DNA of 64,000 bases from Prevotella sp. khp7 (GCF_900109055.1 NZ_FOIV01000004.1:62001-126000); one strand, 5' to 3'; positions 44,080-54,812 are shown, numbered from the stretch's first letter. The notes: generated from the letters alone by a model not told the origin. A program made the numbers and translations.

Positions 44080-46545
44080 ATGGAACAACAGAAACGTTAC
44101 GGTCACTTCGACGACCAACACCGCGAGTATGTCATCACAGACCCACAGACCCCCTGGCCTTGGATCAATTACCTGGGCAACGAAGATTTCTTTTCACTCA
44201 TTTCGAATACCGCAGGCGGCTATTCCTTCTATAAGGACGCCAAGTTCCGCCGCATTACCCGCTATCGTTACAATAATGTACCCATGGACAATGGCGGGCG
44301 ATACTTTTATATAGTAGACAAGGAGACAGGGAGTCAGGGAGACAAGACCATAGTTTGGAATCCCGGATGGAAGCCCTGTAAGACACCGCTCGACTTCTAC
44401 GAGTGCCGTCATGGCATGAGCTATACACGCATCACCGGAAAGAAGAATGGTGTAGAGGCTAGCGTGCTGTTCTTCGTACCTCTGAAGAAATGGGCCGAAG
44501 TACAGAAGCTAACCCTCAAGAACGAGAGCAACGAGGTGAAGCACCTGAAACTCTTCTCGTTCGAGGAGTGGTGTCTGTGGAATGCTGCTACCGATATGGA
44601 AAATTTCCAGCGCAATTTCTCAACAGGCGAAGTAGAGATTGAAGGCTCAACCATCTATCACAAGACCGAGTACCGCGAGCGCCGCAACCACTATGCGTTC
44701 TATCACGTAAATAGCGATATTCAGGGCTTCGATACCGATCGCGAGACTTTCGTTGGTCTTTACAACGAGTTTGCCGATCCACAGGTAGTGATGGAGGGCA
44801 AACCCCGCAACAGTCACGCTCATGGCTGGAGCCCCATCGCCTCTCACTATATCGAGGTAACACTGCAGCCTGGCGAGAGCAAGGACTTTGTGTTCCTCCT
44901 TGGCTACATCGAAAACGAACAGGACAAGAAATTCAGCGCTCCTCAGGTCATCAATAAGGAAAAGGCTCATGCACTCATCGCCGAGCTCAACACCACCGAG
45001 AAGGTGGACAAGGCTTTTGCCGAACTCTGTGAGTACTGGGATGCTCTGCTTAATATATATAATGTACGCACGGGCAACGACAAACTCGACCGCATGGTGA
45101 ACATCTGGAACCAGTACCAGTGCATGGTCACCTTCAACTTCTCTCGCAGCGCAAGCTTCTTCGAGAGCGGTATCGGCCGAGGCATGGGTTTCCGCGACTC
45201 TAACCAGGACCTCGTAGGATTCGTACATCAGATTCCATCACGCGCCCGTCAGCGCATCATCGATATCGCCTCTACCCAGTTCCCCGATGGCGGCTGCTAT
45301 CACCAGTATCAGCCCCTCACCAAGCGCGGCAACAACGACATCGGCGGTGGATTCAACGACGATCCCTGCTGGCTCATCTTCGGTACCGTGGCCTATATCA
45401 AGGAAACAGGCGACTTCTCTATCCTCGACGAGATGGTGCCCTTCGACAACCAGCCAGGCTCTGAGGTCACACTCTTCGAGCACCTGAAGATCTCGATGGA
45501 TCATGTCATCAAGAACCTCGGTCCTCACATGCTCCCGCTTATCGGACGTGCCGACTGGAACGACTGCCTCAACCTGAACTGCTTCTCATGGGATCCTAAT
45601 GAGAGTTTCCAGACCACTGAGAACGTATCTGAGGGCACCAAGGCCGAATCGCTGATGATTGCCGGTCTGTTCGTCGTAACAGGTAAGGATTACGTGGCCC
45701 TGTGCCAGAAGCTGGGTAAGACCGACGAGGCAGCCCGCATGCAGGAGGCTATCGACGCAATGATCGAGGCCGTGAAGAAGCATGGCTGGGACGGCGAGTG
45801 GTATCTCCGCGCTTACGATTTCTATGGTCGTAAGATTGGCTCTAACGAGTGCGAGGAAGGCAAGATCTTCATCGAGTCTCAGGGCTGGTGTACGATGGCT
45901 GAGATTGGCGCCGAGGAAGGTATGGTGGCTAAGTCGCTCGACTCTTGTAAGAAGTACCTCGAGTGCGAACACGGTATGGTACTCAATAATCCCGCCTTCA
46001 CGAAGTACATCTACGAATATGGCGAGATCTCTTCATATCCCGAGGGCTACAAGGAGAATGCCGGTATCTTCTGCCACAACAATCCCTGGGTCATCATCGG
46101 TGAGTGTATCGCAGGCCGAGGCAACGATGCCTGGAGCCACTACGCTAAGATCCTGCCCTCTTACGTCGAGGAGAAGTACCAGACGCTGCATAAGGTGGAG
46201 CCTTACGTGAACTGTCAGATGGTGGCTGGTAAGGATGCCTACAAGCCGGGCGAGGGTAAGAACTCATGGCTCACAGGTACCGCCGCATGGATGTGGTACA
46301 CTGTCTCAGAGTTCATCCTGGGTATCAAGCCCGACTACGATGGTATCCGCATCGATCCTTGTCTGCCTGAGACTGCTACCGACTACACCGTTAGCCGTAA
46401 GTTCCGCGAGGCCGAGTACCAGATTACCATCCATCCGAATGGCCAGCAGAAGGGCGTCAAGACAATCACCCTCGATGGCACGAAGGTCGATGGCACCGTC
46501 ATCCCCTACTCTCCTGGCAAACATACCGTAGAGGTTTCAATGTAA
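44080..46545 (+). CDS. GH94 family disaccharide phosphorylase (cellobiose or cellodextrin phosphorylase-like)
   Basis: An 821-residue cytoplasmic enzyme with no signal peptide, of GH94 length. The N-terminal beta-sandwich begins [59 protein letters not shown]. The catalytic alpha-barrel has [17 protein letters not shown] and the general-acid region [10 protein letters not shown] (Asp492 or Asp495). It splits a beta-linked glucosyl or N-acetylglucosaminyl disaccharide with phosphate and so saves ATP. Cellobiose is the likeliest substrate. A GGAGACAAG-type repeat lies within the coding sequence (44316-44346, residues near 80-88). Confidence 0.9.
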   Translation: MEQQKRYGHFDDQHREYVITDPQTPWPWINYLGNEDFFSLISNTAGGYSFYKDAKFRRITRYRYNNVPMDNGGRYFYIVDKETGSQGDKTIVWNPGWKPCKTPLDFYECRHGMSYTRITGKKNGVEASVLFFVPLKKWAEVQKLTLKNESNEVKHLKLFSFEEWCLWNAATDMENFQRNFSTGEVEIEGSTIYHKTEYRERRNHYAFYHVNSDIQGFDTDRETFVGLYNEFADPQVVMEGKPRNSHAHGWSPIASHYIEVTLQPGESKDFVFLLGYIENEQDKKFSAPQVINKEKAHALIAELNTTEKVDKAFAELCEYWDALLNIYNVRTGNDKLDRMVNIWNQYQCMVTFNFSRSASFFESGIGRGMGFRDSNQDLVGFVHQIPSRARQRIIDIASTQFPDGGCYHQYQPLTKRGNNDIGGGFNDDPCWLIFGTVAYIKETGDFSILDEMVPFDNQPGSEVTLFEHLKISMDHVIKNLGPHMLPLIGRADWNDCLNLNCFSWDPNESFQTTENVSEGTKAESLMIAGLFVVTGKDYVALCQKLGKTDEAARMQEAIDAMIEAVKKHGWDGEWYLRAYDFYGRKIGSNECEEGKIFIESQGWCTMAEIGAEEGMVAKSLDSCKKYLECEHGMVLNNPAFTKYIYEYGEISSYPEGYKENAGIFCHNNPWVIIGECIAGRGNDAWSHYAKILPSYVEEKYQTLHKVEPYVNCQMVAGKDAYKPGEGKNSWLTGTAAWMWYTVSEFILGIKPDYDGIRIDPCLPETATDYTVSRKFREAEYQITIHPNGQQKGVKTITLDGTKVDGTVIPYSPGKHTVEVSM
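44316..44346 (+). repeat. GGAGACAAG-type repeat inside the GH94 gene
   Basis: AGACAAGGAGACAGGGAGT followed by CAGGGAGACAAG, in frame, encoding roughly [10 protein letters not shown]. The first 19 bp match 60934-60952, between the fumarase and M16 genes, exactly. Confidence 0.8.
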
Positions 46546-46561
46546 ATAACCAATTAGAATT

Positions 46562-48937
46562 ATGAGAAAGTTCATTTTAGCATTATTGCTCACCAGTGCT
46601 CTCACAGCGGGAGCACAGGGATTCGTGACGCACAGAGCTCAGATAGCCAGACAACTGACAGAGCAGGGCGTCAGAAAAGCTGAGACCAGAGGCATGACCG
46701 TACCCGCAGAGTCGAAACGCGGTTACTTCTTCGTAAACTGCGAACAGGGCGCGAATGCGCAACAGGTGGCTGATCAGCTGAAGAGCGCTGGCGCACAGAT
46801 CAGAATGGTAAGGGGCGACATGATATTGCTCGACGCTCCTTACTCGAAACTCGACGCACTGGCCAACACCAAGGGGGTGTGGAAGATCGACGTCAGTCCC
46901 AGAGTGAGTAAGAAGACGGACGTGAACCGTAAGGTGACACAGGCTGGCGAGGTGATCGACGGCACAGGTGAGAAACTGCCACAGGCCTATACGGGCAAGG
47001 GGGTTATCGTGGGCATTATCGATAACGGATTTGACTTCACCCACCCCAATTTCAAAGACAAAGACGGCAAACTGCGCATCAAGGGTGTATATGAGCCTGG
47101 CAACTTCAAATTTGGCGGCGACAGCGTGAGAATAGATGGCGAAGCCCTGACAGGATCATACTATAGCAAGGCCGAGGATATCCTCGACACGCTGAAGGTG
47201 AAGAACCCTGACGGATCACACGGCACACATTGTATCAGTATCGCCGCAGGCAGCACCAGCGACGTGAAGGGAGTCTCAGGAAATCCCCTCGGCGGTATAG
47301 CTCCTGAGGCTGACATTCTGATCTGTCCGGCGTTTGGAGACAGCGATTATTATAAATTCTGCAGTGACAACCAAACGGATGCGACAGCCTACATGATCGT
47401 TGAGAGTTTTGAGTACCTGAGGAATGAGGCCCAAAAGCTGCAGCAGCCTATCGTGGTCAGCATAAGCCTCAACTCGCATGATGGCTGGCACGACGGCAGC
47501 AGCAACATGGCCAGGGTGATTGGCAGTTATGCGAAAGAGGGGAAACTTCCGATTATGCTCTGCGCCAGCAACGAAGGCGGCGATCAGATGTACCTCAACA
47601 TGAAGAGTGCGGCCAAGGATACAGTCAGCGTACTGGTTTCACCAGGCCAAGGCGATGGTTATGTATGGGGAGGTATGAAAACCAAGAAGAACGTGACGAT
47701 GCAGGTTGCCATCGTCAGCTTGAAGGATGGTCATAAGTACTACCAGATGCCCATCGAATTCAACTCAGACCCAAACACAGGAAATTATGGCGAGGGCACC
47801 TATTTCTATGCCGGAGAGGATGCCGACAACAGTCATCTGGAAGGCGAAGAGAAGGAGGCCGTGGAAGGACTGCTGAAATACATCAAGGATGGTGACATAC
47901 AGATATGGTGCTATCAGAACCAGGCGATGAACCAGGACGGCAAGCCGTATATCTATACCGAGCTAATTCTCAGTATGAGCGACCTGGCTTTCATTTCTCA
48001 GATATACAACAGAGGCGACAAGCCGGAAGAAGATGTCCTGGGATTCAAGATCAACCTGATACCTGAGGAGGAGACAGAACTCCACTGCTGGGGCGATCAG
48101 GGCGTCCAGCTGGTCGGACAAGACAATGACCTGAATTACAAGATGGGCGACTCCAGTATTTCGATTGGCGACTGGAACACTTCGGGCGTTCCTGTCTCTG
48201 TTGGCGCATGGTCAGCTAACAATAAGATAAAGGAGAAGGGCATGAACAAAGCCGTAAAACAGAATTTTGAGGTGGGCGACGTGACATATTTCAGCAGCTA
48301 TGGTACCGACCTGGCCGGACACAAGCACCCCACCGTTTGCACACCCGGTCTCCTCGTGGTAGCCGCCGGTAATAGCTTCGACCCCGACAAGAATGAATAC
48401 AACATCTATGAGGACAAGGGCTATAACAATCAGTTCACTGGCCAGAAAAACGAACGCGACTATCCGTATGTATACATGAGCGGCACTTCGATGGCAACAC
48501 CTTGTTCGGCTGGTATCGTAGCTCTCTGGATACAGGCTGCCATGGACAAGGGCAGACAACTGACCTGCGAAGACATCAAGGATATCATCGCCCACTCGAG
48601 CGATACCGACGAATATACGAAGGCGAAACCTGAACGGTTCGGTGCAGGAAAGATGAACGCCTATAAGGGTCTGCTCTATGTGCTGGGTATCGACACAAGC
48701 ATCCCCACACTGAGCAAGCAGCAACCTAAGGACGTGACCTTCCGCGTCGTTGGAGATATTGTCTATACCGACGGCGCTGACGATGGCACCGAGACCACCA
48801 TCTACAACCTGCAGGGAGTATCCGTAAGACAGACGAAGGTACAGGGCGGAGCCATCAGCCTGACGGGATTGCAAGAAGGGGTCTACGCCGTGCAACTCGG
48901 AAATCTAGGCTCTACGCTGATTCGTAAGTCTCACTAA
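46562..48937 (+). CDS. secreted subtilase (S8) with T9SS-like C-terminal tail
   Basis: A 791-residue serine protease. Signal peptide MRKFILALLLTSALTAGAQG, then an inhibitor-like propeptide (about residues 50-110). Catalytic triad: Asp154 (GIIDNGFDFTHP), His220 (GSHGTHC) and Ser643 (SGTSMATP). A long insertion separates His and Ser (about residues 240-600). The C-terminus, TIYNLQGVSVRQ...GLQEGVYAVQLGN...IRKSH, resembles Prevotella-type T9SS sorting tails, which fits the presence of PorQ in this window. It follows the GH94 gene by 16 bp and precedes a terminator. Confidence 0.93.
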   Translation: MRKFILALLLTSALTAGAQGFVTHRAQIARQLTEQGVRKAETRGMTVPAESKRGYFFVNCEQGANAQQVADQLKSAGAQIRMVRGDMILLDAPYSKLDALANTKGVWKIDVSPRVSKKTDVNRKVTQAGEVIDGTGEKLPQAYTGKGVIVGIIDNGFDFTHPNFKDKDGKLRIKGVYEPGNFKFGGDSVRIDGEALTGSYYSKAEDILDTLKVKNPDGSHGTHCISIAAGSTSDVKGVSGNPLGGIAPEADILICPAFGDSDYYKFCSDNQTDATAYMIVESFEYLRNEAQKLQQPIVVSISLNSHDGWHDGSSNMARVIGSYAKEGKLPIMLCASNEGGDQMYLNMKSAAKDTVSVLVSPGQGDGYVWGGMKTKKNVTMQVAIVSLKDGHKYYQMPIEFNSDPNTGNYGEGTYFYAGEDADNSHLEGEEKEAVEGLLKYIKDGDIQIWCYQNQAMNQDGKPYIYTELILSMSDLAFISQIYNRGDKPEEDVLGFKINLIPEEETELHCWGDQGVQLVGQDNDLNYKMGDSSISIGDWNTSGVPVSVGAWSANNKIKEKGMNKAVKQNFEVGDVTYFSSYGTDLAGHKHPTVCTPGLLVVAAGNSFDPDKNEYNIYEDKGYNNQFTGQKNERDYPYVYMSGTSMATPCSAGIVALWIQAAMDKGRQLTCEDIKDIIAHSSDTDEYTKAKPERFGAGKMNAYKGLLYVLGIDTSIPTLSKQQPKDVTFRVVGDIVYTDGADDGTETTIYNLQGVSVRQTKVQGGAISLTGLQEGVYAVQLGNLGSTLIRKSH

Positions 48938-48944
48938 AACAGGA

Positions 48945-48978
48945 AAGAGGATGTGCCAGAAGTCTGACACATCCTCTT
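48945..48978. terminator. terminator between the subtilase and carboxylesterase genes
   Basis: A stem AAGAGGATGTG / CACATCCTCTT with a 12-base loop between two convergent genes, followed by a short T-rich stretch on the plus strand. Confidence 0.82.
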
Positions 48979-48995
48979 CTTCTATGTTAAGGTTT

Positions 48996-50543
48996 TTACG
49001 GTTTTATCGTGCGCTGTGAGCGAACCCATTCAGAGAAATCCTCCAGCAGTTTCAGATTCTTTGCGTTTGGCACAGGAACGAGCGAAGTACCGCCATTCTT
49101 GAACTGCATCACTGTCTTCTGACTGAGATCAGGATTAAACACAGGCCACTGGGGCAGTCCCTTACCATTAGGATTCAGATTGGTGGCGAAGTTCACCCAG
49201 TACTGCTGAATAATCTGACTAACGGCATACTCCTGCTGGTATTTCTCTTTCTCATTGTCGAAAGCACCTCTCAGGTAGAGGATGTCGTCGGCATGGGCGG
49301 CACCACGACGATTGCCCTTGGCATAGACGGTACGGTCGGACTTCTGGGCAAGGTAGGCGAAATAGACGGGACTCTTACCTGTCTCTGTCTGCAGCTTAGC
49401 CCACATATTAGCTGGAGTACCGAAGTTAAGATCGCGTATCAGGTCACGGATGCTGAAGAGCGCCTGTTCGTCGTTCTCTGCCGGATAAATCTCCTTCACA
49501 CGGTCAACAAACAGAGCGGGCAGGTTACCCAGTTCCTTGTTAAAATCAGCCACAGAGATACTTTCAAGCATGGCACTTCCCTCATCACTGTTGTACATGA
49601 TGATCACAGGCACATCCTGATACTCACCACGCTTGTAGAGGTCATAGAGCTCGGCTGTGAGCACATAACCGTCGAAGACAGGCGTACAGGCAGGGAACTG
49701 CACACCGGTTCCAGTGAGCGACTTCGCGTCCATCTCACGCATCTCGGCAATCGACTTCTTACCCAACTGGTTCTGGAACATCACACCCATCATCTCGGCC
49801 TGTTGCTGCGTCACCGCGCCATTAGACGAGAAGAAAGCACCACTCTGACTGATGCAGGCGCGGAAGAGTCCCTTTGCCAAAGGTGAAGCACACAGGATGC
49901 TGCAGCTCATGGCACCAGCCGACTCACCGAAGATGGTGACCTTCGAGGGGTCGCCGCCGAAGTTCTTGATGTTACGCTGGATCCACTGCAGAGCGAAGAT
50001 CTGGTCCAGGATGCCATAGTTACCCGAATGTCCGTCGGGCGATTCCTTCGAGAGCTCGGGATGAGCCAGGAAGCCAAGGGCACCGGCGCGATACTCGATA
50101 GCCACGGTGACAACGCCACGACGGGCCAGACTCTGCCACAGCTCACCGCCATAGTGCTCGGTCTGGAAACCACCGCCATGGATAAAGACCATCACTGGCA
50201 GGGCCTCGTCGACCGTCTTAGCGGGAGTGACGACACTGAGGTAGAGGCAGTCCTCACTCATCATGTCATACGACACGTCGCCACGCTCAGGCTGTGGGGG
50301 CCACTTAGCCACTTCCTCGGCCTTCAGCACACCCTGCCATGGCTTGGCTGGCTGAGGGGCCTTCCAACGCAACTCGCCCACAGGGGGTGCCGCAAAGGGA
50401 ATAGCTTTATAAACTGCGAGGTCACCTCCTTCGAGTATGCCCTCCAAATCTCCTGTCTCAACATGAGTTTTAAGCAGTGGCTGCGCAAGCAGTGCCATCG
50501 TACTTAGTAGTCCGCAGACCAGCATGAATAGTTTCTGTTTCAT
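48996..50543 (-). CDS. secreted type B carboxylesterase
   Basis: A 515-residue alpha/beta hydrolase. Signal peptide MKQKLFMLVCGLLSTMALLAQ; the chosen start is preferred because 14 residues upstream in frame are not signal-like. The nucleophile is in IFGESAGAMS (GESAG), the oxyanion stretch is MVFIHGGGFQ, and the carboxylesterase B pattern EDCLYLSVVTPAK is present. The acid is probably in NSDEGSAM and the histidine in GAAHADDILYL. It hydrolyses esters of unknown type, possibly acetyl or feruloyl groups on plant glycans. It faces the subtilase. Confidence 0.93.
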   Translation of the reverse strand: MKQKLFMLVCGLLSTMALLAQPLLKTHVETGDLEGILEGGDLAVYKAIPFAAPPVGELRWKAPQPAKPWQGVLKAEEVAKWPPQPERGDVSYDMMSEDCLYLSVVTPAKTVDEALPVMVFIHGGGFQTEHYGGELWQSLARRGVVTVAIEYRAGALGFLAHPELSKESPDGHSGNYGILDQIFALQWIQRNIKNFGGDPSKVTIFGESAGAMSCSILCASPLAKGLFRACISQSGAFFSSNGAVTQQQAEMMGVMFQNQLGKKSIAEMREMDAKSLTGTGVQFPACTPVFDGYVLTAELYDLYKRGEYQDVPVIIMYNSDEGSAMLESISVADFNKELGNLPALFVDRVKEIYPAENDEQALFSIRDLIRDLNFGTPANMWAKLQTETGKSPVYFAYLAQKSDRTVYAKGNRRGAAHADDILYLRGAFDNEKEKYQQEYAVSQIIQQYWVNFATNLNPNGKGLPQWPVFNPDLSQKTVMQFKNGGTSLVPVPNAKNLKLLEDFSEWVRSQRTIKP

Positions 50544-50645
50544 TTCTGATTGATAATTTATAATATGAAAAAAAGTCTCGTACATCTATATAGACTGACG
50601 AGACTTTATCGAAACTACCCTGAGGTAGCATTATTTATGTTTTTT

Positions 50646-53099
50646 TCACAGATGAATGTTGACGTCGAGTCCGATCTGTATGGGGTTTGCCTTCTGGGCA
50701 AAGTAGTGAGTTCCATTTACTGCACTCGATGCAACGGCAAACGTATTGTAGTGCGTATTGGTGAGGTTACGTCCCCAGAGTGATACCAGCACTGGTCCGA
50801 AGTCGTAATCGGCATGAGCACCAGCTACAGCATAGAACTTCTGTGCGTAGGTGTTAGCCTCATCCCACCAGATCTTACCCTGACCATTCATATTGGCACC
50901 AATGGTGAACTTGCCGATATGCCAGTCGACCATAGCGCTCAGAGTATGCTGAGGTACGAAGGGCACATAGTTGCCATCGTAATCACCAGCGAATGTATCC
51001 GTATTTGGAGATGTTGAACCACCTACGGTATGCTGGTACTCATCAAACTTAGCATTTGTGAATGCATAGGTTACAGCCCAGTCGAGAGCATTGTCGATAG
51101 CCTTACCACGCAGGGTAGCCTCGAGTCCGCATGAGTGACTCTTACCAGCGTTCACCATGATACGGCCATAGTTGCTGTTAGGCTCCATGATTGACAACTG
51201 CTGATTGCGAATCTGCATGTAGTACAGAGCCAGGTCGAAGTGAGTGCTACCACCAAACAGGTTCAAGTGAGTACCGATCTCATAGTTCCAACTCTCCTCG
51301 GGTTTGTAGGCGATGGTCTCGTTGATAGCATCGTAGTCGGCAGCAGTATGCTCTACATCGTAGTCGCCACGCATAGCCTTCTGCTGGTTAGCATTCAACT
51401 CGGTCTTAAGCACATCGCTGAACATCTGGAAGTTGTAGCCACCAGCGCGATAGCCCTTCGATACCAATGCGTAGATATTACCGATGTTCTCGTCGAAGCT
51501 ATAGGTAAGACCGATCTTTGGCAACAGCTGGGTGTAGCTCTTTGAGCGACTGTCCTGCACGTGCGATGTGAGGTGATAGGTAGCAATGGCATTAGCTGTA
51601 CCACCAGTCATGTTCATATATGCCAGCGCATCGTAGTCAATCTTCACCTTATCTATATTAAAGCGCAAACCCAGTGTCAGTTTCCAGTTGTCGCCCAACA
51701 GAATGTTAGACTCATGGAAAGCGGCAAAGTTCCAGGTTGGAGTCTTGTACTCACCTGGTACAGCCATCTCAGCAGTCATGGTTACGCCCATCTTGTCGAC
51801 AGCAGCCTGGGCAGCAGCCGCAGCAGCCTCAGCGCTCATACCCTGACCCATAAAGCGACCTATCATACCCTGAAGCATAGAGTTCTTCATCGCATTTGCT
51901 ATAGCATCGCCGATAGGACCTGTGATACCGTCACCAAAGAGTACTGGTGCATTGGTGTTGAGCCACTGGTATGAAGCGAACAAACCAGTAGCATGCTGCC
52001 ACTTACTGCTATCGTGCGAACGCAGCACGAACTCCTGAGTGATGGCGTTCATCTTCTGAGCTTGCTTAAGCTGCAGATAGTCGGGTGTCATATAGTCCTG
52101 GTCCATCAGCATCAGGTCGTTCAGATACTGGTAACTGGTGGTTGAGGTGAAGAGCAGCTTCTCGGTCTCATAACCGATGTTCAGACCAGTGGTGAACATG
52201 TTACGCTTATAGCCGTTCATGATGGTAGTAGCAGGGTCCTTAACATCCAGATCTGCTGGTACAAACGAACTGCTATAGACCTCGGGCAGATAATCCAACG
52301 GATGGAACTCGCCATAGCCGAAACCATTCTGATTGACGTACTGATAATCGGCAGTCCAGTCGAACTTCAACTGCTTATTAGGCTGCCAAATCAAGCGTAG
52401 CTTACCACCAGCCTCGTTGGTCAGGTCGTTCTTCTCATCGAAGTTCTGGTTGTTGACAAAGCCCTTCAGACCGCTGTAGAAACCAGCCACGCTGAAGGCG
52501 AGTTTGTCGCTGGGACGATGGTAGTGAGCCACCTCCACATTACTGTATAAGCCCGTACCGATACCGAGTCTGACATCCGTACCCTGATAATTCATCGGGT
52601 TCTTAGAGTAGATACGCACCAGTCCGCCCTCGGTATTCTGTCCATAGAGCGACCCCTGAGGACCACGCAGGATATCCACACGATCCAACATATAGAAGTG
52701 GTTGTTGAAAGCCGACTTCGACATCAGGGGGATGTTATCGTAATACACACCCACTGCAGGGTTGTTGATACGCGAACCAATACCACGCACATACATCGAC
52801 GAGGTGAGGCGCGAACCATACGATGGCATCACAAACGATGGTACATACTGCGACAGCTGACTGAGGTCCTTGACGTTAAGCTGCTGAAGCTGCTCTGCTC
52901 CAAACACGTTACTGCTGACGGGCTGTAAGCGCAGACGCACCTGCTCCTTGGGCTGAGATACCACCACAACCTCATCAAGGTCGATAACCTTACTTGAATC
53001 GGTCAACTCTTCTGTGTCAACACGACACAAAGGGGTGGCCAATGCGGTAAGCTGACCACCCAGTGCTAAAAGCACGAAAACAATCTTTTTATTCATCAA
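50646..53099 (-). CDS. TonB-dependent outer membrane receptor (not SusC type)
   Basis: An 817-residue receptor with signal peptide (MMNKKIVFVLLALGGQLTALA), a short N-terminal extension, TonB box VIDLDEVVVVSQPKEQ (about residues 38-53) and plug domain with LDRVDILRGPQGSLYGQNTEGGLVRIYSKNP. The barrel ends VDWHIGKFTIGANMN ... LGRNLTNTHYN ... IGLDVNIHL. It has no carboxypeptidase-like domain and no SusD partner, so it resembles siderophore or vitamin receptors. An alanine-rich insertion (AAAAAAQAAVDKMG, around residue 400) is unusual in a barrel loop. No regulatory partner is adjacent. The ligand is unknown. Confidence 0.92.
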   Translation of the reverse strand: MMNKKIVFVLLALGGQLTALATPLCRVDTEELTDSSKVIDLDEVVVVSQPKEQVRLRLQPVSSNVFGAEQLQQLNVKDLSQLSQYVPSFVMPSYGSRLTSSMYVRGIGSRINNPAVGVYYDNIPLMSKSAFNNHFYMLDRVDILRGPQGSLYGQNTEGGLVRIYSKNPMNYQGTDVRLGIGTGLYSNVEVAHYHRPSDKLAFSVAGFYSGLKGFVNNQNFDEKNDLTNEAGGKLRLIWQPNKQLKFDWTADYQYVNQNGFGYGEFHPLDYLPEVYSSSFVPADLDVKDPATTIMNGYKRNMFTTGLNIGYETEKLLFTSTTSYQYLNDLMLMDQDYMTPDYLQLKQAQKMNAITQEFVLRSHDSSKWQHATGLFASYQWLNTNAPVLFGDGITGPIGDAIANAMKNSMLQGMIGRFMGQGMSAEAAAAAAQAAVDKMGVTMTAEMAVPGEYKTPTWNFAAFHESNILLGDNWKLTLGLRFNIDKVKIDYDALAYMNMTGGTANAIATYHLTSHVQDSRSKSYTQLLPKIGLTYSFDENIGNIYALVSKGYRAGGYNFQMFSDVLKTELNANQQKAMRGDYDVEHTAADYDAINETIAYKPEESWNYEIGTHLNLFGGSTHFDLALYYMQIRNQQLSIMEPNSNYGRIMVNAGKSHSCGLEATLRGKAIDNALDWAVTYAFTNAKFDEYQHTVGGSTSPNTDTFAGDYDGNYVPFVPQHTLSAMVDWHIGKFTIGANMNGQGKIWWDEANTYAQKFYAVAGAHADYDFGPVLVSLWGRNLTNTHYNTFAVASSAVNGTHYFAQKANPIQIGLDVNIHL

Positions 53100-53132
53100 C
53101 TTTACAACTTATGTTTTCTTCGAATTGCGCTG

Positions 53133-53140
53133 CAAAGGTA
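53133..53140 (-). promoter_or_regulatory. promoter -7 element for the TonB-dependent receptor
   Basis: TACCTTTG on the minus strand, with ATTG 20 bp upstream (53161-53164). It is about 33 bp before the ATG. Confidence 0.68.
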
Positions 53141-53199
53141 CGACTTTTCTTTAAAATATACAATCCACATTTATATGGATTTCTTGATATTGTAAAAAA

Positions 53200-54222
53200 T
53201 TACGGCAGAAGCACGGTCTCAACAGGTCGGCGCTGCGAATAGGGTGCCCTCTCGCTATACCCGATACGAATGAGCACAGTGGGATACTGAGAATCAAGAC
53301 CGAGCGACGAGGTCATGGTAAGGGCGAGGTCCTTTACCTCGTTGGGCTGGTTCATATAACCGATGGCGATACCCATGGCCGTCATCTTCAGCAGATAGCG
53401 CTCGAGCGTCCTGCCCAGGGCAACCCACTGTTCAATGGTGTTGGCTTCTGTCGTAAACAGCACCAGGTGCGACGAAGAAGCGATTTTCTTCCTGTCACCC
53501 TTGTTCTGTTGTTTGCCATTGATAAACATACCCATGACAGGCTGCGAGATGAAACGGGGCAGATTGGGCGCACCGAACACCGCATAGCTCAGTCCGTCGT
53601 GCGTACCGTCAGCATGTTTCTTGTTGTAGCGCATCCATTGCTTCAGCTCTGCTATGAAGTGCTCATCATCCATCTGCCGACTGTTGCCTGCCAAGATCAG
53701 GTCGGCTATCATGTTGAACTCATGACTACCGTTCCTGAAGAAGCGCACACCCACCGCCGGTTCCTTCTCCATCGCCTGTAGTTCACAGATGCTGTCGACA
53801 GGAATGATCCGTCCGTCATACACATTTCTGTTTGTCTGCCGCATGGCTATCTGCGGAAACAACGGCGATGGGGTGATGGTGGTGTCGCGCTGCAAGTCGA
53901 TATGTATCAAGCCATCGGCAGCGACGCTCACCTCCGAGCGATAGCCCTTGATGGTTGCAGCGATGCAGAGGTTCTCCGTGGCACAGCCCAGACTGACGAA
54001 GAGCTCCCGGTTGTCGGGGTCAACCACTGGTAGGGCCTTGCCATAGTCTGGATAGATATCAACACTATGTTCGTTGATCTTGAACTTCCACGGCTGGGTG
54101 TTATGGCCTGAGGGTGCCTTAATGGCGTGTTCTACCATGAACAGGAGGTCAGCGCGCTGCGCGTTTAACTGATTTGTCATACTTGTCATCATTACTACTA
54201 AAAATAAAATTTTTTTTCTCAT
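53200..54222 (-). CDS. nitroreductase-like (Acg-type) protein with signal peptide
   Basis: A 340-residue protein of the FMN-dependent nitroreductase fold. APSGHNTQPWKFKI near residues 36-49 is the FMN-binding signature, and a second nitroreductase-like half follows (LVLFTTEANTIEQWVALGRTLERYLLKMTAMGIAIGYMNQP). The N-terminus MRKKILFLVVMMTSMTNQLNA looks like a Sec signal peptide, so this redox enzyme may act outside the cytoplasm. It overlaps the tetR gene by 4 bp, and the TetR operators should control it. The substrate is unknown. Confidence 0.85.
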   Translation of the reverse strand: MRKKILFLVVMMTSMTNQLNAQRADLLFMVEHAIKAPSGHNTQPWKFKINEHSVDIYPDYGKALPVVDPDNRELFVSLGCATENLCIAATIKGYRSEVSVAADGLIHIDLQRDTTITPSPLFPQIAMRQTNRNVYDGRIIPVDSICELQAMEKEPAVGVRFFRNGSHEFNMIADLILAGNSRQMDDEHFIAELKQWMRYNKKHADGTHDGLSYAVFGAPNLPRFISQPVMGMFINGKQQNKGDRKKIASSSHLVLFTTEANTIEQWVALGRTLERYLLKMTAMGIAIGYMNQPNEVKDLALTMTSSLGLDSQYPTVLIRIGYSERAPYSQRRPVETVLLP

Positions 54223-54812
54223 TGTTGTTTATTTTTTACCCATAAATCTATAATCTGATCAATACCGGTCGCCAACTGCTGCCAACCCTCGTCGCTACAC
54301 AGGTCGATACCGTTGTAAACCTTGTTCTGTTCCTCTATCAGCGTCAGGTAACTGATGGCCGCAGAGAGCAGGGTGGCCATGGCCGCCACCTCGGCATAAG
54401 GCGACTTGGTGAGTCGGCTGACCACACGAACCAGCTCACAGCCGTTGGTCTCTCTCCGTTCCCTGAGCAGTCTCACCACCTCATTGTCGGCAGTCAGTTC
54501 CCAACGGTGCAGCCGCTTCAGCACCATGTCACTGCGCAATGTCGCTATCTGCTCACGGAACATCTGTTTCAGACACGCCCCTACCCCTGAGATGTCATGA
54601 AGAGGCAGTTCGGTGTTCACCCAATAGTCGTGCTGCAGGATATACTTGGCAATCAACTGGTCCATACCACCGAAATAGCGGTATATCAGCATCTTCGAGA
54701 CGCCTGCCTTCTGGGCCACGGCATTGATGCCAAGCGACTCGAAACCGTCTGTCTCTATCATACTGCCTACGGCATCGAGGATCTTCTGTTCTGTTATTTC
54801 CCTATCTTTCAT
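54219..54812 (-). CDS. TetR/AcrR family transcriptional regulator
   Basis: A 197-residue regulator. The N-terminal helix-turn-helix (TEQKILDAVGSMIETDGFESLGINAVAQKAGVSKMLIYRYFGGMDQLIAKYI, about residues 7-58) is typical TetR. The rest is an all-helical ligand-binding domain. It is co-translated with the nitroreductase-like gene downstream. Two perfect GTTAC-N6-GTAAC operators lie in its own promoter, so it is very likely autoregulated and controls the pair as a unit, released by a small molecule. Confidence 0.94.
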   Translation of the reverse strand: MKDREITEQKILDAVGSMIETDGFESLGINAVAQKAGVSKMLIYRYFGGMDQLIAKYILQHDYWVNTELPLHDISGVGACLKQMFREQIATLRSDMVLKRLHRWELTADNEVVRLLRERRETNGCELVRVVSRLTKSPYAEVAAMATLLSAAISYLTLIEEQNKVYNGIDLCSDEGWQQLATGIDQIIDLWVKNKQQ

